Below, in pieces: positions 5,948 through 10,548 of a stretch of DNA of 10,548 nucleotides. The translations under genes were made by a program, and so were the position numbers. Position 1 is the first letter of the stretch; every line of letters starts with the position of its first letter. The notes below the pieces were generated by a model, which had not been told where the DNA came from, made no database searches, and saw nothing but the letters and a program-made list of their open reading frames with translations. This DNA is from Chloroflexota bacterium (lineage in GTDB: Bacteria; Chloroflexota; Anaerolineae; Anaerolineales; Anaerolineaceae). The DNA is taken from contig JAEXTI010000094.1 in assembly GCA_023406965.1 (NCBI GenBank), positions 1 through 10,548 of the forward strand, read 5' to 3'.

Positions 5948-7936
5948 TTAAGGCGCAGCCTCAAAAGACAGTTCAAAGCTGAGAGGTTCGTTGACAGCGC
6001 CCTGCCACCGCCAAAGCCCAGAGCTTTGCTCAGTCCAACCCTGCGCCGAAAGCGTTGTGCCGGGCGGGGCCTGGATTTGCACGATCACGGGCAGCCCGGC
6101 AGCACCGCCCTGCTTCTGCAGCTTGAGTGTGTACGCCCACCCCGTGGCTGTCTGGGTTGCAACCCGAGTAGGCAGGCTCCATTCCAACTGATAGGACTGT
6201 TCGGCCTGCCCAGGCAGGACCATGACACCGGAAAATTGTGCTGTGGCGTTGGGGCCTTGTTCGGCGCGGACGGTTCCGTCCCAGCCGGAACCGTTTAGGA
6301 GCTGTTCGGCAGGAACAGGCTGTGCATTGGCTTTTTCCAGACGGCTGCCGCCGGCTGCCAGAACACGCCAGGCATTCCAATAGCAGCGATTCTGCATGGC
6401 ACCATAGTCCTCGCCGTAAACGGCCTGATGGGTACAGCCATCGGGAGTCTGGCTGGGGTTTTGGTAGGCGACCTCGAGAGAAGCCTTGGGTTGGGTCGGA
6501 TTACTCAGGTCAACTGTGTAAGTCGCCTGGGAAGTAATCCGGGCGTTGACCTTGTTGAAGCCGATGTTGCTGTCTACGATCATGAGGAAGTCACCGGGGC
6601 CGGGATGCACGCCGTTGTCGAGCCCGGCGCGCTCTAAAGCGCCCTGACCCGTCTCATGGTTGAAGTAGAGGAACAAGTGCCCTGTCTGGAGGGCTTCGCG
6701 GGCGGTCCAGGCCAGGTCGACGAGTGATTGGCGGTCCTCGAGGGTCTGTACGCGATCGACCGCTGCCTGGGCCAGGTCCAGCATAAAGTCTTTGCGGCCC
6801 AGCCACCATTCATCGGTCATGCCTTGACCCGCTTCAGGGCCCCAGGCGGTGCGCATCCAGGACTGGACGATGGAGGCGTTGACTGGCTCCGGCGCGCCCG
6901 GAAGGGTCAGCGGTCCGAGCACGTCTACAAACAGGGTGGCGGCGCGGGTGTCAAAGGCGATGACACCGTCCACGGTTTGCCCGGTAGTGAGAGTGTATAA
7001 ATTTTGCAGGTCTTGGGCGGATCGGGGAAAGTCGGGTGACCAATTGGCGTCGCGTGGCAGCCACATACCCAGGGTCATGAACTCTTTGAGCGCGCCAGGG
7101 GCCTCGGGATATTCGGCCACGGGGTTATCGAGGATGTAGGAATCGACCATCGTCAGGCGGACAATATCCCCGCCCTGGACGCGCAGCAGTCCCAGGCCGG
7201 AGATGAAGCCGCCGGTGCCGCGAAGTTCGTCGTCGTTCATGGCTGCCAGCAGGTAGGTGCGCTCTTCCGGTTGGCCGGCCAGCTCGGGCAGGGCGATAAG
7301 CGCGTCGAGAGCGGCTTCGATCAGCTCGAAGTTCTCGTCGAACTGCCGGTAACGGCTGTCCCACGGCTCGGGGAGCAAGTTACCGTCGATTTGCCCGCGC
7401 AGGGCGGCGGCCCGGCTGAGGGAGTCTCGCGCGCCGTAGAAGTAGGCATTGCCCTCCACCAGCGCGGCAGTCAGGCGGGCGGTGGCAGGCTCTTCGCCGG
7501 AGGCCGGGTTGTTCAGTGTTTCCCAGGCTGGGAGCAGACCTTGCAGGGCTTGTCGGGCCGTGCGAACCAGCTCTATGGCGTAATCCAGCCCGGGGTCGGC
7601 CTGGGAAGCGTAATGGCCCATCTTGCCGGGCAAGCGAGCAGCGAGATTCATGACAGGCATGAGCGGGGTGAGGCCGCCGCGCAGACTCTCCAGGTGCTGC
7701 TCGGTTTCGGTGAGGGTCGCCAGCGCTTGCTCGGGATCGAGCCCATCCAGGCCGGATTGGGTCATGCTCAAACCAGCTTTGGCGTTTTGCATCAAGGCCA
7801 GGCCCTGCCAGGTGATGAAGCCCAGCCACAGCAGGAGCAGGGCCAGGAGAAGCAGACCTGCCCGGCGCAGCCATAGGACAGCGGGAGTTCGGGTGGGGGC
7901 AGGTTGATCGGTGGCGGTTGTACGGAATAAGGGCAT
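5948..7936 (-). CDS. DUF4012 domain-containing membrane-anchored protein
   Basis: 662-residue protein of unknown biochemical function. An N-terminal cytoplasmic tail of about 24 residues is followed by one membrane helix (26-43), so most of the protein should lie outside the membrane. A helical stretch to about 210 leads to the DUF4012 hallmark near 225-262 (LLAAMNDDELRGTGGFI...), then another conserved part near 446-467 (GDFLMIVDSNIGFNK). A beta-rich C-terminal region follows, with a Cys pair near 500-517. DUF4012 genes are, from memory, often beside polysaccharide genes in Chloroflexota and Actinomycetota, which fits its place as the last gene of this cluster. The frame is open upstream to a TTG at 7999, but that would overlap the previous gene. 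The ATG at 7936 puts the membrane helix at a normal distance and leaves a 37-base gap. No good ribosome site is seen at either start. Confidence 0.8.
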   Translation of the reverse strand: MPLFRTTATDQPAPTRTPAVLWLRRAGLLLLALLLLWLGFITWQGLALMQNAKAGLSMTQSGLDGLDPEQALATLTETEQHLESLRGGLTPLMPVMNLAARLPGKMGHYASQADPGLDYAIELVRTARQALQGLLPAWETLNNPASGEEPATARLTAALVEGNAYFYGARDSLSRAAALRGQIDGNLLPEPWDSRYRQFDENFELIEAALDALIALPELAGQPEERTYLLAAMNDDELRGTGGFISGLGLLRVQGGDIVRLTMVDSYILDNPVAEYPEAPGALKEFMTLGMWLPRDANWSPDFPRSAQDLQNLYTLTTGQTVDGVIAFDTRAATLFVDVLGPLTLPGAPEPVNASIVQSWMRTAWGPEAGQGMTDEWWLGRKDFMLDLAQAAVDRVQTLEDRQSLVDLAWTAREALQTGHLFLYFNHETGQGALERAGLDNGVHPGPGDFLMIVDSNIGFNKVNARITSQATYTVDLSNPTQPKASLEVAYQNPSQTPDGCTHQAVYGEDYGAMQNRCYWNAWRVLAAGGSRLEKANAQPVPAEQLLNGSGWDGTVRAEQGPNATAQFSGVMVLPGQAEQSYQLEWSLPTRVATQTATGWAYTLKLQKQGGAAGLPVIVQIQAPPGTTLSAQGWTEQSSGLWRWQGAVNEPLSFELSFEAAP

Positions 7937-7973
7937 GGCGGGGTGCGCTCGCTTTCGAGAGAGTAAACCTATT

Positions 7974-8987
7974 TTAATCCTGTTGATTGGTTCCGGCAAA
8001 CTGGTGGAAGGGCTGCTTCTTCACTCTGGAGAAGAGGAATCCGGTAGCCAGCCCAAAGCCAAGGGCAAGCGCTCGAATAATTAAAATGAAAGGAGCGAAT
8101 CGGAGGATTGGCGGGTCGGAGCGTTGGACGAAACGCCGCAGCGGAAGGGTGAGGATGAGGAAAGCGGCCAGGCCCAGGCAAGCCAGCCCCAAACCTGCCG
8201 GATGGAAGAAAATGAGAAGCATGCCCAGCCCGAGCAGGCCGACAGAGAGAATTTCCAGAGGCTGGGTGGGCGAGGTATGCGAGTCGCCACGGGCTTTTTC
8301 GGGCATCCGGCGCAAGAGGAAGGCTTTCCAGTAGCCGATTCCGAATTTCCGACGGATATATTCTCCCAAGTTGCGGTCGTGGGGGTGGTAAACGGCGGCC
8401 TGGGGCTGGAAGACCAGTTTATGGCCTTTGCCTGCCAGGCGGAAGGAAAATTCCTGGTCTTCGACGGAAGGAACGGGGAAGCGTTCATCGAAGCCGCCTT
8501 CTGAGAGGAAGATTTCGCGGCGGTAGGCAGCCGAATAGGTGTCGATGAAGTCGATTTGGGGCAGCTTGCGCATGCGCTCATACTTGAAGGCGTACTCGGC
8601 TTGCACAAAACGCGGTATGATGCCATTTTCGTGGGTGCGGTACACACCCTTGACGCCCACGACCTGCGGATCTGAAAAAGGTGACAGTAACGAGGCGAGC
8701 CAGTCGGGTGCGGGGATGCAGTCGGCATCGGTGAAAGCCAGCAGGGGAGCCTGGGCGGCGCGGGCCCCGTGATTGCGAGCGGCGGCAGGCCCGGCGTTGG
8801 GTTGGCTGAGGACAGTAGCGCCATATTTTGGAGGGATGGCGGCTGTGCGGTCGCTGGAGCCGTCATCGACCACGATTATCTCGTAATCCTGCCCAAAGGT
8901 GAGACCCTCTTGCTGGCGGAGAGACTCGAGCAGCTTTGGCAGCAAAAACTCTGCATTGTAGGCGGGAATGATGACTGAAACGATCAT
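7974..8987 (-). CDS. GT2 family glycosyltransferase with C-terminal membrane helices
   Basis: 337-residue enzyme expected to transfer a sugar from a nucleotide-sugar donor to a membrane-associated acceptor at the cytoplasmic face. The GT-A fold is clear: SVIIPAYN at 4-11, VVDDGSSD at 39-46 (Asp41-Asp42 for nucleotide binding), the metal-binding DAD at 87-89, and the likely catalytic Glu-Asp at 176-177 in EDQEFSFRL. A YIRRKFGIGYWK segment at 210-221 stands where processive relatives have QxxRW. Residues 244-282 and 295-320 are hydrophobic, giving probably three membrane spans that hold the enzyme at its lipid acceptor. The ATG at 8987 overlaps the stop of the upstream flippase-like gene in an ATGA arrangement, so translation is coupled. 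The frame is open 219 codons further upstream, but that part is antisense-like low-quality protein in another frame of the flippase gene. Donor and acceptor are not predictable. Confidence 0.88.
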   Translation of the reverse strand: MIVSVIIPAYNAEFLLPKLLESLRQQEGLTFGQDYEIIVVDDGSSDRTAAIPPKYGATVLSQPNAGPAAARNHGARAAQAPLLAFTDADCIPAPDWLASLLSPFSDPQVVGVKGVYRTHENGIIPRFVQAEYAFKYERMRKLPQIDFIDTYSAAYRREIFLSEGGFDERFPVPSVEDQEFSFRLAGKGHKLVFQPQAAVYHPHDRNLGEYIRRKFGIGYWKAFLLRRMPEKARGDSHTSPTQPLEILSVGLLGLGMLLIFFHPAGLGLACLGLAAFLILTLPLRRFVQRSDPPILRFAPFILIIRALALGFGLATGFLFSRVKKQPFHQFAGTNQQD

Positions 8988-9946
8988 GCGAGGGCTCGCT
9001 TTCCCAGGCGCGGCGCCAGCAGCAGCCCGCCGGAGATGAGCAGGGGGGGCAGGGTTACCAGGGCGTGGAGCAGGATGGCAAAGGCGGCCTGCCCGTCTGG
9101 GTGAATACCGTAAGGGGCCAGACCGAGCATGGCAAAGAAGTAAAAGGGCCCGAAGTTGCCTGGCATGACCGCCGGGATTAGCCCGGCATAGATCAAGGCC
9201 AGAGAGAGTGCCGCGCCTGGAAGCGTGACAGGCAGGTGCAGTGCGCGCAGGACCAGCAGGTTGGTCAGCCACATGATCAGCCAGATCAGTAGTGTGGCAG
9301 CGGTGGAAGGCAGCAGCACACGGGCGCTGCGCAGGGTGGAGAGACGTTCCAGCCAGGACTCTACTTTGGTTGTGTTCCAGTTGAAACGGGATTGGAGGGC
9401 GGGGCGAAGCGCACGCCACAGGATAGGAATAAGCCACAGGCTGCCCAGGATGAGGATCGACGCGGCGATGCCCAGCGGAAAGAGCCAATTTTGAGCGCGA
9501 GCCAGCAGTTCGGCGGGCAGGACCGGAAGGAGCAAGGCCAGAAGAATGAGCAGGGCCAGCATATCCAGGTATTTTTCCAATACCAGGGCCGCGCCGGCTG
9601 AGACGGTGATTGCAGGTTCGCCTTTGGCAGCGGCTGAAAGCCAACCCAGCCGAACCACCTCGCCTCCGCGCACGGGCAGGAGGATATTGGCGGCTTGTCC
9701 GATGAAAAAGGCTGCGCTCAGGCGACCCAGCCAGATGCGTGGCGGTAGACCCGCCAGCCAGCCCCAGCGCATGATCTTGATGAGTTGGGTGATCAGGAAA
9801 GACAGCAGGGCCAGAAGCAGCCAGCCCGGATCCACCTGGGCCAATGCGCCGCCCACGGCTTGCCAGTCCATTTGCCGTAAAGCCAGGATGAGCAAGAGCA
9901 CGCCCAAGACCAGGCGCAGGATGGGCCAGATGCGCTTAAGGTTCAC
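8984..9946 (-). CDS. PF03706/UPF0104-type membrane protein (flippase-like / lysylphosphatidylglycerol synthase TM family)
   Basis: 320-residue polytopic protein with about seven to eight hydrophobic spans. The family hallmark is visible: N87, P91, R93, G94-G95-E96 and R99 (ANILLPVRGGEVVR), with E124-K-Y-L-D128 in the next span and a late MPGNFGPF segment. Members are the integral-membrane domain of MprF and the AglD-like proteins; those beside glycosyltransferases are often annotated as flippases for lipid-linked sugars, though proof for this subfamily is limited. I prefer the GTG at 9946, which overlaps the upstream gene by 11 bases and puts MNLKRIW just before the first helix. The frame also permits GTG at 9994, which would overlap by 59 bases without a ribosome site. 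The 3' end overlaps the GT2 gene by 4 bases, so the two are probably made and used together. Confidence 0.8.
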   Translation of the reverse strand: MNLKRIWPILRLVLGVLLLILALRQMDWQAVGGALAQVDPGWLLLALLSFLITQLIKIMRWGWLAGLPPRIWLGRLSAAFFIGQAANILLPVRGGEVVRLGWLSAAAKGEPAITVSAGAALVLEKYLDMLALLILLALLLPVLPAELLARAQNWLFPLGIAASILILGSLWLIPILWRALRPALQSRFNWNTTKVESWLERLSTLRSARVLLPSTAATLLIWLIMWLTNLLVLRALHLPVTLPGAALSLALIYAGLIPAVMPGNFGPFYFFAMLGLAPYGIHPDGQAAFAILLHALVTLPPLLISGGLLLAPRLGKRALA

Positions 9947-10548
9947 AACGAATATCCATCTGGCCGGCGGACGCGTCGATTTGGACAACGTCACAGACAG
10001 AAAGGGTAGGGTTTTTCGCGGGAAGGGCGATTCCCCATGCTTCTGTCGGTTGAGGCAGAGTCAGGTCGGGATAAGCTGCGGCTAACGATTGGCGGTACCA
10101 GTCGTAATGGGTGAGGGGCAGGACGATGATGCGCCAACCTGGCTGTTTCTTCAGGCCAAAGTGCAGGTACCATAGCGGGAAGGTTTCGGCATCGTTCTGG
10201 GTGAAGACCAGCGCGTCACGGGGGATGATTTCTTGCGCGTAGGCGAGAAAAGAGACTGCTCGCAGATCGCTGCGCGGATCAACCTGGGTCAGGGTGAAGG
10301 GAATGCGGGCAAGAATGACAAGCAGGAGAATAAGGGCCAGTACCTTGCCCACGGGTTGATTTCTCCATGAAACCGGCCACAGCGAAACAGCAGCAGAGCT
10401 GATCCAGATAGCCCCGGTGAACAGGGCGGGGATCAGGTAGATCTGGGAGTCTGGGGTGTTGTAAAGAATTGCAAAGATGGAAAACGAGGCAAAGATCCAG
10501 AGGGGCAGCCAGGGTAGGCGCGTCTTCGGGAGAGGGCCTTGCACGGCG
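9936..10548 (-). CDS. DUF2723-like polytopic membrane protein, probable GT-C fold (C-terminal part, truncated by window)
   Basis: The frame stays open to the window edge, so only the last 204 codons are seen and no start is assigned. Counting from the GTG at 10544, three hydrophobic spans (about 12-30, 35-56, 66-86) precede a soluble tail of about 110 residues. YNTPDSQIYLIPA at 28-40 and LVFTQNDAETFPLWYLHF near 112-129, followed by a WY about 20 residues later, match my memory of the C-terminal signature of DUF2723 proteins. These are large multispanning proteins related to GT-C glycosyltransferases that use lipid-linked sugars. It is the first gene of the cluster visible here; its stop overlaps the following membrane-protein start by 11 bases. 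Alternative: another GT39/PMT-like protein. The family call is moderate because the N-terminal catalytic loop lies outside the window. Confidence 0.6.
   Translation of the reverse strand, partial: AVQGPLPKTRLPWLPLWIFASFSIFAILYNTPDSQIYLIPALFTGAIWISSAAVSLWPVSWRNQPVGKVLALILLLVILARIPFTLTQVDPRSDLRAVSFLAYAQEIIPRDALVFTQNDAETFPLWYLHFGLKKQPGWRIIVLPLTHYDWYRQSLAAAYPDLTLPQPTEAWGIALPAKNPTLSVCDVVQIDASAGQMDIRCEP

Noticed and set aside
5948..7936. LytR-CpsA-Psr (LCP) phosphotransferase for the DUF4012 gene
   Set aside because: Topology (short tail, one helix, large outside domain) is similar, but I could not identify the Arg/Asp motifs of LCP enzymes. The ELRGTGGFI and DSNIGFNK blocks fit DUF4012.
7937..7999. 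TTG at 7999 as start of the DUF4012 protein
   Set aside because: It would overlap the GT2 coding end by 26 bases with no ribosome site and add a basic tail unlike the family. The ATG at 7936 is preferred, though its own ribosome site is also weak.
8988..9644. N-terminal extension of the GT2 frame by 219 codons
   Set aside because: The extension overlaps the well-supported membrane-protein gene on the same strand in another frame, is Ala/Pro/Arg-rich without motifs, and the GT-A fold begins exactly at the ATG at 8987.

Overview
The window looks like a contig fragment from a free-living bacterium, most likely of the phylum Chloroflexota (Anaerolineae-like). This rests on recognition rather than a search. 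The clues are a giant secreted RCC1/Ig protein ending in a short hydrophobic tail followed by a terminal Arg (YYIHLPLILR), a DUF4012 protein, and a polytopic DUF2723-like membrane protein beside a GT2 glycosyltransferase and a PF03706-type membrane protein. I see no rRNA, tRNA, CRISPR array, transposase or phage gene.

Layout: (1) 1-3228, plus strand, is the 3' part of a very large surface or secreted protein. It contains two successive copies of a module [Ig-like domain, seven RCC1-like blades, putative-Ig (He_PIG) domain], then a DUF11-like domain and the C-terminal tail. The first residues in the window resemble the end of a further He_PIG domain, so the gene starts well upstream. (2) 3259-3286 is a strong hairpin between convergent genes and probably terminates both. 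(3) 3341-5831, minus strand, is a three-gene ABC exporter operon: ATPase, then two related six-helix ABC-2 permeases. It has its own promoter-like sequence and a near-palindrome at the predicted transcription start. Sampled lines are about 40-42% G+C, against about 70% in sampled lines of the genes to its right, so it may have been acquired separately. (4) 5948-10548, minus strand, is an envelope or glycan cluster in transcription order: DUF2723-like GT-C-type membrane protein (cut by the window edge), PF03706-type flippase/synthase-like membrane protein, GT2 glycosyltransferase with C-terminal membrane helices, and a membrane-anchored DUF4012 protein. Gene borders overlap by about 11 nt and 4 nt, then leave a 37-nt gap, as in one transcript.

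Working together: the right-hand cluster probably builds or modifies a membrane-linked glycan or glycolipid. The ABC operon is an independent exporter of unknown substrate. The left-hand protein is an extracytoplasmic repeat protein. Nothing here is a clear new defence or mobile system. The most unusual items are the duplicated seven-blade CWG propeller with paired cysteines, the C-terminal tail motif, and the compositionally distinct ABC operon with its candidate operator.
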